Source: S15-B10 sp045569115
GTDB lineage: Bacteria; Fidelibacterota; Marinisomatia; Marinisomatales; S15-B10
Assembly: GCA_045569115.1 (NCBI GenBank)
Contig: JBJKZS010000121.1
Location: 1 to 16,673, forward strand
DNA: 16,673 nucleotides
Direction: 5' to 3'
Below are positions 1 to 8,178 of the stretch, in pieces. The first letter of the stretch is position 1. Each line of letters opens with the position of its first letter. Under the pieces are notes generated by a model, which saw nothing but the letters and a program-made list of their open reading frames with translations, did not search any database and was not told the DNA's origin. The translations under genes and the position numbers were made by a program.

Positions 1-623
1 ATTCTTTCTAGCATAAGCTTGTAATTCCTCATGTGCTCAAACATTTCAATGGAAACTATACGATCAAACCTCAGATCCGTATCAAATTTGTTCATATCTG
101 CTTTTATGAATGACACATTAGAATAGCCTCTATCATGACATACTTGACGAATATAGTTACCTTGATCATTAGAATTAGAAACTGAAACAATATCACATAG
201 TGGATAATTCTCAGCAATATATAAAGAGAAAGAGCCCCAGCCACAACCTAGATCTAAAATTTTCATGCCATCTTTAATTCCGCTACGTTGAGCTGTCAAA
301 TCTAACATCTGGTTTTCTGCCTCTTCTAAAGTGTTCACATTAGAATCCCATAAACATGAACTATACTTCATACGTGGCCCTAAAACTTCTTCAAAAAATT
401 CAGCAGGTACCTCATAATGCTGTTTATTCGCTTTGCCAGAAGAAAATGCTACGGGACTTTCTTTCATTGAATTAACCCAACCCGTTTTTCGATCATGTAC
501 ATTCACACTATATAAATTGGATTGCTCTTTTAATTTTGCTTTCATTAATTGACGAATACCTATACGTATCAACCAGTCTGGCAAAAAATTCTTTTCAGCA
601 AATGGAATTACTTTAGATATCAT
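1..623 (-). CDS. CFA-synthase-like SAM-dependent methyltransferase, 3' end outside window
   Basis: I read about 207 N-terminal residues; the gene runs off the left edge. The start is the ATG at 623-621, overlapping the stop of the upstream CFA synthase as TAATG. A short helical N-terminus (residues 1-40) is followed by a QHYEVPAEFF block and then the Rossmann SAM-binding motif KILDLGCGWGSFSLY, and further on a FDRIVSIEMFEHM motif with the acidic residue typical of the CFA/coclaurine N-methyltransferase superfamily. It lacks the long N-terminal domain of the neighbouring CFA synthase, so it is a different subfamily, shorter at the front. It probably methylates an unsaturated lipid chain or a related substrate using S-adenosylmethionine; the exact product cannot be read. 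It is the last visible gene of the long minus-strand operon and is surely co-translated with the gene before it. Family assignment is firm, substrate unknown. Confidence 0.85.
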   Translation of the reverse strand, partial: MISKVIPFAEKNFLPDWLIRIGIRQLMKAKLKEQSNLYSVNVHDRKTGWVNSMKESPVAFSSGKANKQHYEVPAEFFEEVLGPRMKYSSCLWDSNVNTLEEAENQMLDLTAQRSGIKDGMKILDLGCGWGSFSLYIAENYPLCDIVSVSNSNDQGNYIRQVCHDRGYSNVSFIKADMNKFDTDLRFDRIVSIEMFEHMRNYKLMLER

Positions 624-1891
624 TAATATGTTATTGTGGCCTCTTTACCAGGACGAGCAAATACCATTTGAACATCACCAATATGGTTTTCCAAAAAGGC
701 CGCTTCACATGAAGCTAAATAAACCTCCCAAAGCCTGCAGAATGATTCTGAAAATCCAAGTGAATAAATTTCCTCGATCTTCTTGTTAAAACGTTTTCGC
801 CATTCTTTTAATGTTAGAGCATAGTGATTGGTAATATCTTCTAAATGTACAAATCTCATGTCAGAATGGTTTTTTATATGTTTATTGATCTGAGAAATAC
901 TTATAAGACTACCGCCTGGGAAAATATACTTTCTGAGAAAATCAGTACCTCGTAAATACTGTTTAAAGTTTTGTTCAGACATGGTTATTCCCTGAAAAGC
1001 CATCAATCCATTAGGCTTAATCAAAGAACAACATTTTTTTATAAAAGTTGACATGAATTGAGGCCCTACTGCTTCAATCATTTCAATAGAAACTAGCTTG
1101 TCAAAGCTTCCTGTTAAATCACGATAATCTTTTTGAAGAACAGTAATTTTATTCTCTAAACCTGCTTTTCTAATTCGTGCTGAAGCAAAATCAAATTGTT
1201 CTTTTGAAATAGTAGTGGTAGTAATAGAACAGCCATAGTGTTTAGCGGCATGAATAGCAAAACTACCCCATCCAGTTCCAATCTCTAGCAAAGTATCCTG
1301 GGATGTTAAACCAATCTTACGGCATAATCTGTCTAGTTTCTCAATTTGGGCATCTCTAAGACTCATTTCTGGTTTTGAAAAAATGGCACATGAGTAAGTC
1401 AAGGTCTTATCTAGAAAAACTTTAAAAAAATCATTGCTCAGATCATAATGTGCTTGAATATTTTTTTTGCTCCCAACTTTCGTGTTTGGATTAAGTCGAA
1501 TATATAGCCAAAGCAAAGGTTTAGTTATCAGAGCAAAACCTTTTTCTAAATTATCCGCTGCTATATCATCCCTTATAATCATCCGTGAAAGTGCCACCAA
1601 ATCATTGCAAGACCAATGGCCTTCAATATAGGATTCTAATGCGCCTATACTTCCTTTCGTTAATAATAAAGAGTAAAACTCCGAGGAATAAATTGAAATT
1701 TTTACGCTGAGATTACTATTTACATTTCCAAAAGTTTTCTTTGAATTACCTTCTATTATTTCAATTGATCCTTCACTTAGATTATGTAGTTTTTTATGAA
1801 CCAATCTTCTCATAATGTTTCTAGAGCCTGGAAATGAGAATGGTTTTTTAATTTTATTGGTTTTCTCTGATATAAATGTTTTCTCTGCCAT
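623..1891 (-). CDS. cfa: Cyclopropane-fatty-acyl-phospholipid synthase family protein
   Basis: 422 residues, close to the usual CFA synthase length. The N-terminal domain (about 25-130) is followed by the SAM methyltransferase core: AHYDLSNDFF near 147, YSCAIF with Cys168, SAM loop LLEIGTGWG at 201-209, SIEMIEAVG near 268-276, and KYIFPGGSL near 321-329. Known members transfer a methylene or methyl group from SAM onto the double bond of phospholipid acyl chains at the inner membrane. The position of the bicarbonate-binding His of E. coli Cfa (His266) is occupied by Gln300 (AFQGIT), while equivalents of Cys139, Glu239, Ile268 and Tyr317 appear kept (Cys168, Glu273, Ile302, Tyr357), by my own alignment. 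Its place beside DUF1365, an FAD oxidoreductase and a B12 regulator is the context seen for light- or singlet-oxygen-induced CFA-like enzymes, so the product may be a methylated or furan fatty acid precursor and not a plain cyclopropane. No strong ribosome site precedes the ATG, 4 nt after the previous stop. Confidence 0.92.
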   Translation of the reverse strand: MAEKTFISEKTNKIKKPFSFPGSRNIMRRLVHKKLHNLSEGSIEIIEGNSKKTFGNVNSNLSVKISIYSSEFYSLLLTKGSIGALESYIEGHWSCNDLVALSRMIIRDDIAADNLEKGFALITKPLLWLYIRLNPNTKVGSKKNIQAHYDLSNDFFKVFLDKTLTYSCAIFSKPEMSLRDAQIEKLDRLCRKIGLTSQDTLLEIGTGWGSFAIHAAKHYGCSITTTTISKEQFDFASARIRKAGLENKITVLQKDYRDLTGSFDKLVSIEMIEAVGPQFMSTFIKKCCSLIKPNGLMAFQGITMSEQNFKQYLRGTDFLRKYIFPGGSLISISQINKHIKNHSDMRFVHLEDITNHYALTLKEWRKRFNKKIEEIYSLGFSESFCRLWEVYLASCEAAFLENHIGDVQMVFARPGKEATITY

Positions 1892-1895
1892 GGTT

Positions 1896-2657
1896 TTATA
1901 TGGTTGGTGGTTTCCCAGGATTAGAATAAAAAGTTGCTCCCTTTAACCAAAGTTTAACGGCCTGCCAATGAATTGCTGAGACTACTCTTAGGGTAATAAA
2001 GGGGAACTGTGTAACAATTTTTAAGAGTTGAGTTTGATTAAACGCATGTTTTCTGAGCCTTAAGATAGCCTCATGCATTGTTTTTGAACCTTTCAAATTC
2101 TTAATTTCAACCAATAAACGCTCTTTAGGTTCTGAAAAAAGAAATCTGTACTTATGATCCATTTGAAAAAAAGGAGAGACATGCAATTCTTTCTGCTGTT
2201 GATTTGTTATATTCTTTAATCCAGCTTCATCTGGTTCTCTTTCAATAACATAACTGTGCCGCTCCTTCCATGGAGTATTAGTCACCTCAGCTATAACTGT
2301 TTCTACTTCTTCTCCAGATTTATCAAAACAATAATAAAAACTGGCTGGATTAAAACAATGTCCAAAGTAACGAAGATGCGTGAGTAGTCTTATAGGGCCT
2401 TCAACTTTTTTCCCAATTCTTTTAAAAACAAGATCTTGGACTGCTTCTCTAAGATCTAATTTGGATCCTGAGAGATAATCTTGTCTATGAAATGATATCA
2501 AGGCAGAACGATTAACCCCCCAAAACAATGATTGGGGTAGCAATATATCAATCTCATCTAAATCAATATAAGCCATAAAAATTTTGTATTTGAAGTGATG
2601 AGACATTGGCTGAAACCTTTGGTGAAAAATATCCCCTGTATAAATAGCACTATTCAT
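1896..2657 (-). CDS. DUF1365 family protein
   Basis: 253 residues, the usual length for DUF1365. The hallmark is the aromatic block LRYFGHCFNPASFYYC at 95-110, followed by AEVTNTPWKERHSYV at about 123-137; the N-terminal YTGDIFHQRFQP is also typical. The protein has no signal peptide and no obvious membrane segment apart from a hydrophobic stretch near 215-228. Its biochemical activity is not established to my knowledge, but the family is almost always encoded with a CFA-like methyltransferase and an FAD-dependent amine-oxidase-like protein, as here, so it is inferred to take part in the same lipid modification. The start ATG overlaps the FAD gene's stop by one base (TAATG), indicating translational coupling. 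Confidence 0.9.
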   Translation of the reverse strand: MNSAIYTGDIFHQRFQPMSHHFKYKIFMAYIDLDEIDILLPQSLFWGVNRSALISFHRQDYLSGSKLDLREAVQDLVFKRIGKKVEGPIRLLTHLRYFGHCFNPASFYYCFDKSGEEVETVIAEVTNTPWKERHSYVIEREPDEAGLKNITNQQQKELHVSPFFQMDHKYRFLFSEPKERLLVEIKNLKGSKTMHEAILRLRKHAFNQTQLLKIVTQFPFITLRVVSAIHWQAVKLWLKGATFYSNPGKPPTI

Positions 2658-3907
2658 TAAATCGATTCAACTCCGAAATGCCTGCAAACATCCAGTGCAC
2701 TCTTGACACCATCTTCATGGAACCCATATTTCCAATAAGCTCCAGCATAATATGTATTGTTTAAACCATTTATCTCATGTTTGCGATTTTGTGCATTTAC
2801 TGTTGTTTTATTATAAACCGGATGATTATAGATTATTCTTTTTAGAACTTTTTCCGGCTTGATTCTCTCCTCCATATTTAAGCTAACACAGATTGTATCA
2901 GGACATTTAATCGATTGTAACATATTCATGTTATAAGTAAGAGAAACCCTGTTTTCTTTGTTTCGTGGAATATTGCTATTCCAACTCGCCCACACTCGCT
3001 TGCGAAGAGGAAGAACTGAGATGTCTGTATGAAGCAAAGCGATGTTTTCTTGGTAAGGGATAGAAGATAGTATTTCTTTTTCTTGTGACGTTGGTTCTTT
3101 CAGCATTTCTAATGCTTGATCGCTATGACAGGCAAGAATTACAGCATCAAAGTTTTCTATTATATTGTTCCCTGTCCTTACTTTTACTCCTTCAGGTTTT
3201 CTTGTAATCCGTATTACTTTTGAATTAAGTCTAATATCGCCAGAGAAGCGGGTAGCCATTTTTTTTACATATTCTCTTGCCCCTCCTTTTACAACTCTCC
3301 ATTGGGGATGATTATTTATTGAGAGCAGTCCGTGATTATTGAAAAAACGGGCAAGATACTGGATAGGAATTGATTCCATTATACTCGGAGATGTTGACCA
3401 AATTGCTGAAGCCATTGGGACAACAAACTTTTCAAATGCCATAGTATTTATTTTCATCTTATCCACAAATTCTTTAACAGTTTCTTGAAAATCGACATCT
3501 TTATCCAAAAGTCTTCTTGCGCCTTTGTTAAATGCTAAAATTCCATTTAACATACCAAAAAATTCAGGTCTTAATATATTTTTTCTTTGACCAAAAAGTG
3601 AATTAAGTGACGTTGGTTTATACTCGAGGCCTGTTCTTTCACACTTAACGCTGAAACTCATATTTGAAGGTTGTGTCTGAACATCTAGTTGTTTTAGAAT
3701 TTTTTTGAACAAAGGATATGTTTTTTCATTATATACAATGAACCCTGTATCAACGGCGTAACTTGATCCTTCAAGGTCAATATCAATAGTGTTGGTATGT
3801 CCCCCCAAGTAATTATTTGCTTCAAAGAGTGTAATTTTATGACTACCTGATAAAAGATAAGCACAAGTCAATCCTGAAATTCCAGAGCCTATTATTGCAA
3901 TATTCAT
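2657..3907 (-). CDS. FAD-dependent amine-oxidase-like oxidoreductase (COG2907 type)
   Basis: 416 residues from the chosen ATG. The N-terminal dinucleotide-binding fold is clear: GSGISG at 7-12, a ribose-binding acidic residue in FEANNYLGGHT near 28-38, and the C-terminal flavin-contact block NTYYAGAYWKYGFHEDG with a final helix. An in-frame GTG at 3916 would add three residues, but the only purine-rich stretch lies 3 nt from that GTG, so the ATG at 3907-3905 is preferred. Relatives carry non-covalent FAD and oxidise or isomerise lipid or terpenoid substrates. In this neighbourhood it is the best candidate for introducing unsaturation into the methylated acyl chain made by the CFA-like enzyme; in Rhodobacter sphaeroides a flavin desaturase step (UfaD) follows the methylase UfaM in furan fatty acid synthesis. 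Equivalence with that protein is inference. A 33-nt gap separates this start from the SDR before it, the largest inside the operon. Confidence 0.88.
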   Translation of the reverse strand: MNIAIIGSGISGLTCAYLLSGSHKITLFEANNYLGGHTNTIDIDLEGSSYAVDTGFIVYNEKTYPLFKKILKQLDVQTQPSNMSFSVKCERTGLEYKPTSLNSLFGQRKNILRPEFFGMLNGILAFNKGARRLLDKDVDFQETVKEFVDKMKINTMAFEKFVVPMASAIWSTSPSIMESIPIQYLARFFNNHGLLSINNHPQWRVVKGGAREYVKKMATRFSGDIRLNSKVIRITRKPEGVKVRTGNNIIENFDAVILACHSDQALEMLKEPTSQEKEILSSIPYQENIALLHTDISVLPLRKRVWASWNSNIPRNKENRVSLTYNMNMLQSIKCPDTICVSLNMEERIKPEKVLKRIIYNHPVYNKTTVNAQNRKHEINGLNNTYYAGAYWKYGFHEDGVKSALDVCRHFGVESI

Positions 3908-3940
3908 CGTTAACACTAGCCTAGATTCGCAATATTAATT

Positions 3941-4666
3941 TCATTTGATACTACTCAATCCGCCATCCATTGGATAAACTTGGCCAGTGACCCAGGAAGA
4001 TTCTTTTGACAAAAGCCATTGGGCGAAACTTGCAACCTCTTTAGGTTCACCAATTCTTCCAATCGGGTGAAGTGAAAGAGAGTTTTTTAAAGCTACTGGA
4101 CTATTGGTAATTCTCTCCGTTAGGGATGTTTGGATAAGACCTGGTGCTATACAATTGATTCTAATTTTTTTACTACTATATGTAGCTGCCGCTGAACGAG
4201 TCAATCCTATTACACCACCTTTTGCAGCCGCAATGGCTTCATGATTAGGCAAACCGATGAGAGCGGCTGCCGAGCTAAATAGAACAATAGATCCTCCAGA
4301 TTTAAACATTTGATTTGCTGAAGACCTAACTACCGCTATAGAAGAAGTCAGATTTGTAAGAATAACACGACCCCATTCATCCTCTCTAGTAAGGTGAGCA
4401 GGTTTAAGTAAAATGGATCCAATACAATTCACTACGCCATCCAACTCACCAAGACAATCCGTCGCAGATTGCAATGCTTTATCGATTTCTTCAAATGATA
4501 TATCCTGTAACAAATAGGATTCTGTATGCCCAATATTTTTTTGTAAATACTTAAGTTTTTCTTCATTTCTAGCCACAGGAAAAACATTCCCTCCCTCATT
4601 AATTAATTTTTGAGAAAGAGTTGATCCTACCCCTCCTGTAGCACCTATAATTGCATAATTGGGCAT
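3941..4666 (-). CDS. SDR family oxidoreductase lacking the catalytic tyrosine
   Basis: 241 residues, classical short-chain dehydrogenase length. The cofactor loop GATGGVG is at 8-14, VNCIGS near 79-84, the structural Asn in LTN at 105, the catalytic-serine region LFSSAAA at 129-135, and IAPGLIQT plus the C-terminal WVTGQVYPMDGG. The YxxxK signature is altered: the block reads NHEAIAAAKGG, so Lys149 is kept but the residue four places before it is Ile145, not Tyr. I recall the HEAIAAAK wording from homologues in similar operons, so it looks like a subfamily trait and not damage. The role is therefore uncertain: an enzyme with another proton donor (His or Glu beside it), or a non-catalytic partner. 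Start: ATG at 4666, overlapping the previous stop (TAATG), with an AAGGAG ribosome site 7 nt upstream inside the previous gene. Confidence 0.9.
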   Translation of the reverse strand: MPNYAIIGATGGVGSTLSQKLINEGGNVFPVARNEEKLKYLQKNIGHTESYLLQDISFEEIDKALQSATDCLGELDGVVNCIGSILLKPAHLTREDEWGRVILTNLTSSIAVVRSSANQMFKSGGSIVLFSSAAALIGLPNHEAIAAAKGGVIGLTRSAAATYSSKKIRINCIAPGLIQTSLTERITNSPVALKNSLSLHPIGRIGEPKEVASFAQWLLSKESSWVTGQVYPMDGGLSSIK

Positions 4667-6147
4667 TATAATGCTCCTTTTATTTCCATGTGTTTTGTCG
4701 AATTAGGTTGGTTGTCATGGAAAAAGTTCTCTAAAGCACGTTTAGCAATCCCTCTAGCCATTCCTGGGAAAAGTATAATATGCACAGGATATAGTAGATA
4801 CCAATAAACATAGCCCAGAACTCCTTTAGGGTAATACATTGCTGCTAAGCTAAGCTTTGAATGATCATTGCCTTTTTTATCAACTTTAAGTGAAAGCCAA
4901 GCGGTACCAGGCATTTTCATTTCACCGCGCAAAAGTATCTCATTAGGTGGATCATAGACTTCTACACGCCAAAAATCTAGCGATTCACCAACAGCTAGTG
5001 TTTCAGGGTTTTTTCTACCTCTACGTCGCCCGACTCCACCAACCAAAGTATCTAAAAATCCACGTAGGTTCCATGCCCAATCCATAAAATACCAACCGTT
5101 ATTTCCGCCTAATCGAGATATTTCTTGAAAAACATGATTTTGAGATAGTGAAATGTCAATTTCAAAATTCAATTTTTGTATTTGGCTGATTGCATAATCT
5201 GGCGTAGTTAAAGTTTCTCCAGCATCAGACCATCTGGTCTCTACCGAATGAGACTCTAATCTCCAAATAGCCTCACTAATTGCCGCTTGCAACGGCATTG
5301 GTTTTATGTCAAAGTAGTCTTTTGCAAGATCTGTCTCTACAGTAGTTTGATATTTAAGACTCTCAACAAGTGACCTACACATTGAAAATGGGAGGGGTGA
5401 GAAAAGACTCACCCAATATGACGACAATCTAGGTGTAAGTACAGGAATTTTAATTATCCACCTTTTGAGTCCAAGGTGTCTGGCCATTTCATGAATCATT
5501 TCACCATGGGTCCATATATCATCACAACCAATGTCAAATATTTTTCCAGCAGTTCTATCGTCCCCTACAGCAGCAAGGAGATATTGCAATACATCACTTA
5601 TAGAAATCGGTTGTGTCTTGGTAAAAACCCATTTGGGGCAGATCATTAAGGGAAGCCTATTAACCAGATGATGAATAATTTCAAATGAAGCACTTCCACT
5701 GCCTATTATAGCTGCAGCTCTGAATTCTGTGATAGGTATGTTACTTTCTCTTAATAAGTCTCCTACTTCATGTCGACTGAGCAAATGCTCCGAAGTCTCA
5801 AGGGTTCTTTCTCCTAATCCTCCCAAATAAATTATTCGTTTGATTTTTAAGTCCTCAGCTACTTGAGCAATATTAACGGCACCCTGACGATCTAAAACGG
5901 TAAAATCAGATTTCTCTGAATTAAGTGAATGAACCAAATAAACTATAATATCAATTTCTTTTAAAGCCGGTGCCAATGTTGGTAAATCCAAAACATCTCC
6001 AGATATGATCTTCACATTGTTCCAATTCTTTTGAATTAGTTTTGCAGGGTTTCTTACAAAGCATGAAACTCTGTGCCCTTCAGCTACCAGAAGAGGAACT
6101 AGTCTTGCTCCAACATACCCAGTTGCCCCTACAACCATTATGTTCAT
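4666..6147 (-). CDS. NAD(P)-binding atypical SDR fused to a DUF2867 domain
   Basis: 493 residues in two parts. The first 300 or so form an atypical/extended SDR fold: GATGYVGARL at 7-16, FVRNP near 30-34, VYLVHSL near 69-75, a Rossmann YLGGLGE block near 107-113, and EFRAAAIIGSGSASFEI near 142-158. The C-terminal third (about 330-480) is the DUF2867 domain, recognisable by the WRVEVYDPPNEILLRGEMKMPG run and the LYPVHIILFPGM end, a fold related to START/SRPBCC lipid-binding domains. The combination suggests a dehydrogenase or isomerase acting on a hydrophobic substrate held by its own second domain; the substrate is unknown. The start ATG overlaps the SOUL gene stop (ATGA). It is one of three Rossmann-type SDRs in this operon. 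Confidence 0.88.
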   Translation of the reverse strand: MNIMVVGATGYVGARLVPLLVAEGHRVSCFVRNPAKLIQKNWNNVKIISGDVLDLPTLAPALKEIDIIVYLVHSLNSEKSDFTVLDRQGAVNIAQVAEDLKIKRIIYLGGLGERTLETSEHLLSRHEVGDLLRESNIPITEFRAAAIIGSGSASFEIIHHLVNRLPLMICPKWVFTKTQPISISDVLQYLLAAVGDDRTAGKIFDIGCDDIWTHGEMIHEMARHLGLKRWIIKIPVLTPRLSSYWVSLFSPLPFSMCRSLVESLKYQTTVETDLAKDYFDIKPMPLQAAISEAIWRLESHSVETRWSDAGETLTTPDYAISQIQKLNFEIDISLSQNHVFQEISRLGGNNGWYFMDWAWNLRGFLDTLVGGVGRRRGRKNPETLAVGESLDFWRVEVYDPPNEILLRGEMKMPGTAWLSLKVDKKGNDHSKLSLAAMYYPKGVLGYVYWYLLYPVHIILFPGMARGIAKRALENFFHDNQPNSTKHMEIKGAL

Positions 6148-6743
6148 TTGGCTATTCTTTCTTTTATTTCTATTATTATCTCATTATGCCGAAAAGGAGG
6201 AATCGCCCATGGAGAATTGTATTGAGCGACTATAGCTGGACCTGTAATTGTGTAATTCTTTTTTTCTATGAAATTTTTTAGTTTTTTGCTGAGATATTTT
6301 ACTCGATTGTCTGTAGCCCAGCCCCCAAAATTAATCACAGCAGTTAATCCCAAATTCTTTGATCTTACCTCTACGTCTTCTGACAAAGGTTTAGGAAGTG
6401 ACTCAATAGAAAATTCTTTCGGCATTACAAAAGAGATTTCATATACTTGATAATTTTCTTGTTCTTCTAAAGTAGTCATTACAGGAGCAGTCATAGCTAT
6501 AGAAAGATTGTCTGAATTTCCACCAAAAATAAATTTTGCGATTCTTTTGAAACCCGTATATGTTGCTTCACGATATGAAGCTTTAACACCAGTGGAAGCA
6601 ATAATCATAGATTCGTAATCACGAATTTCAAAGCGTCCTGATTTAAAAATTTTATTATAGTTAGGCGTTTCAATTCGTTGGTTTTCAAAAGCGAAAAGAA
6701 TGTTGAAACCAAAAAACATCATGGTAATTGATATTAAATTCAT
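6144..6743 (-). CDS. SOUL family heme-binding-like protein, probably exported
   Basis: 199 residues. The SOUL/HBP fold is shown by FEIRDYESMIIASTGV near 38-53, the FGGN and IAMTAPVMTT run near 73-91, and YEISFVMPKEFS, all typical of this family. The first 19 or so residues are hydrophobic and end with a small residue (ILFA), consistent with a signal peptide, so the protein is probably periplasmic. Eukaryotic relatives bind heme or tetrapyrroles; for bacterial members the ligand is largely unknown, and a hydrophobic or porphyrin ligand is a guess. It lies 12 nt downstream of the lipocalin gene, placing two small hydrophobic-ligand carriers side by side. The ATG at 6743 has no good ribosome site (AT-only upstream), so reinitiation after the lipocalin is likely. 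Confidence 0.88.
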   Translation of the reverse strand: MNLISITMMFFGFNILFAFENQRIETPNYNKIFKSGRFEIRDYESMIIASTGVKASYREATYTGFKRIAKFIFGGNSDNLSIAMTAPVMTTLEEQENYQVYEISFVMPKEFSIESLPKPLSEDVEVRSKNLGLTAVINFGGWATDNRVKYLSKKLKNFIEKKNYTITGPAIVAQYNSPWAIPPFRHNEIIIEIKERIAK

Positions 6744-6755
6744 TATTACAAATAA

Positions 6756-7277
6756 TTATTCAGAATGAAGAACTTGCTCAATCAAACTAGTATCGTAACC
6801 TTGAGCGTCTAGTTTTTCATAAATTTTATTTAAAGTTTGTTCATTTAAGCTTTTTGAACGCGACATGATCCATAAAAATTTTCGGCTAGGATACCCAATG
6901 ACTGTATATGTGTATTCCTCATCTAAATCAATTACAATATAAGGAAGCTTTAATGGCCAAAACGGCTGAATACGCCACTCCGCATTGGTCATTTTATTAT
7001 AAACAAATGCCTTCTGTGTAAGCTTTTTATAAGTCCCAGAAACACTGTCTTTATTAAAACTAAAAACGACATCAATATAACCTTTATCATTCCAAAAATA
7101 TTGTTCTAAGGCATTGTGCGCTCCTTTTTCTATCCAAGTTGGTATGTTAGCAATGACATACCAATCTCCCATAAATTTATCCAAATCAACATAGTCTACT
7201 GGCTGAAGTTTATTCATTGAATTAGAACTGCAGCTCGTTAAAAAAAAACAAAAACAAATTATGCATATCTTTTTCAA
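6756..7277 (-). CDS. blc: Lipocalin family lipoprotein (Blc type)
   Basis: 173 residues. The signal peptide MKKICIICFCFFLTSC has a lipobox LTSC with the lipidated Cys at 16 and Ser at +2, predicting outer-membrane sorting. The lipocalin signature GDWYVIANIP starts at 37, and the C-terminal YTVIGYPSRKFLWIMSRS matches bacterial Blc. E. coli Blc binds lysophospholipids and fatty acids, so this protein likely handles acyl lipids in the periplasm or outer membrane. The start codon is TTG at 7277-7275, overlapping the DUF1295 stop as TTGA; starting there keeps the complete signal peptide, and no ATG would. Within the operon it is a plausible carrier or scavenger of the modified or damaged lipids. 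Confidence 0.9.
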   Translation of the reverse strand: MKKICIICFCFFLTSCSSNSMNKLQPVDYVDLDKFMGDWYVIANIPTWIEKGAHNALEQYFWNDKGYIDVVFSFNKDSVSGTYKKLTQKAFVYNKMTNAEWRIQPFWPLKLPYIVIDLDEEYTYTVIGYPSRKFLWIMSRSKSLNEQTLNKIYEKLDAQGYDTSLIEQVLHSE

Positions 7278-8176
7278 CTCTTTTTTACTTTCTTTATAAA
7301 TGGAAATAGTACTGGCGTATTGTTCTTATAGTCATTGTAATCTTTTCGTTGACCCCAGACTTCATCAGCTTTCGTTTCAAGTAAGTTTATGCCACTAATT
7401 CGGGTTAGAAGCAAAAAAACAAATAGTGGTGATATTAGGGTAGCAAATTGCCAACCAGAAAGAATCGGAAGTGCTATAAAAGCTATTCCAAACCAAAGAA
7501 TAATTTCACCGAAGTAATTAGGATGCCTTGAAAAATTCCATAATCCATGAGAAATAAATTCTCCTTGGTTTCTTGGATCAGCCCGGAATCTTTTTTTCTG
7601 TAAATCTGCGACAACCTCAATAAGAAAGCCAGACAACCAAAGACCAATCCCAAAATAAGAAACCAAATTACCTGATAAAGGCTGATTGTTTATTATGGCT
7701 GTTAGTGCATTTGCTGATGTTAAAAAAACCCACAGCCCTGAAAGTGTCCAAGCCACTAAGAAACTAGAAAAAGAAATTTTTATATCTCTGAATCTTTTAT
7801 CTTCGCCAGCTTTAATTATCCTAGAAAAAAGGAATATCCCAAGTCGTAAAGACCATATACTAACAAAAATTATGAGTAATATAGACCGGTCCGTTAGGTT
7901 AGACCCTAAGTTCAGTACAATATGACTAGAAGCAACGACTATCGTTGATATATAAGCCAGAGTGCCCGTGATATCATAAAATTTTTCACTTTTAGCTATA
8001 TAAGAAGGAATAAAAATAAGCCAATGAATCGCAAAACTAATTATCATACAAAAAACAAGGGGAGGTATTGAACCATAATAATTATTTTCTTCTCCCTGGG
8101 ATCCTGCTAAGGCAATTAAAACTCCAATAGTAATGATTATAAGAATGTTGAAATAATTTTTTAGAAGTTTTTTCAT
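7274..8176 (-). CDS. DUF1295 membrane protein, steroid 5-alpha-reductase-like
   Basis: 300 residues, very hydrophobic with about seven predicted membrane segments (near 10-25, 38-57, 72-90, 98-117, 137-155, 171-188 and 222-255). The family signature SRHPNYFGE is at 216-224, preceded by DLQKKRFRADPRNQGEF near 191-207. DUF1295 is related to the C-terminal half of steroid 5-alpha-reductases and to isoprenylcysteine methyltransferase-like enzymes; NADPH-dependent double-bond reduction in a lipid or enone substrate is the usual suggestion, unproven for this branch. It follows the START gene after 2 nt and overlaps the lipocalin start by 4 nt. Confidence 0.9.
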   Translation of the reverse strand: MKKLLKNYFNILIIITIGVLIALAGSQGEENNYYGSIPPLVFCMIISFAIHWLIFIPSYIAKSEKFYDITGTLAYISTIVVASSHIVLNLGSNLTDRSILLIIFVSIWSLRLGIFLFSRIIKAGEDKRFRDIKISFSSFLVAWTLSGLWVFLTSANALTAIINNQPLSGNLVSYFGIGLWLSGFLIEVVADLQKKRFRADPRNQGEFISHGLWNFSRHPNYFGEIILWFGIAFIALPILSGWQFATLISPLFVFLLLTRISGINLLETKADEVWGQRKDYNDYKNNTPVLFPFIKKVKKS

Positions 8177-8178
8177 GA

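Noticed and set aside
3908..3916. GTG start three codons upstream for the FAD protein
   Set aside because: The only purine-rich site is too close to it; the ATG at 3907 begins right at the dinucleotide-binding strand as in relatives.
6042..6450. Two plus-strand ORFs opposite the SOUL and SDR-DUF2867 genes
   Set aside because: They are antisense to well-supported genes, have low-complexity translations and no recognisable domain.
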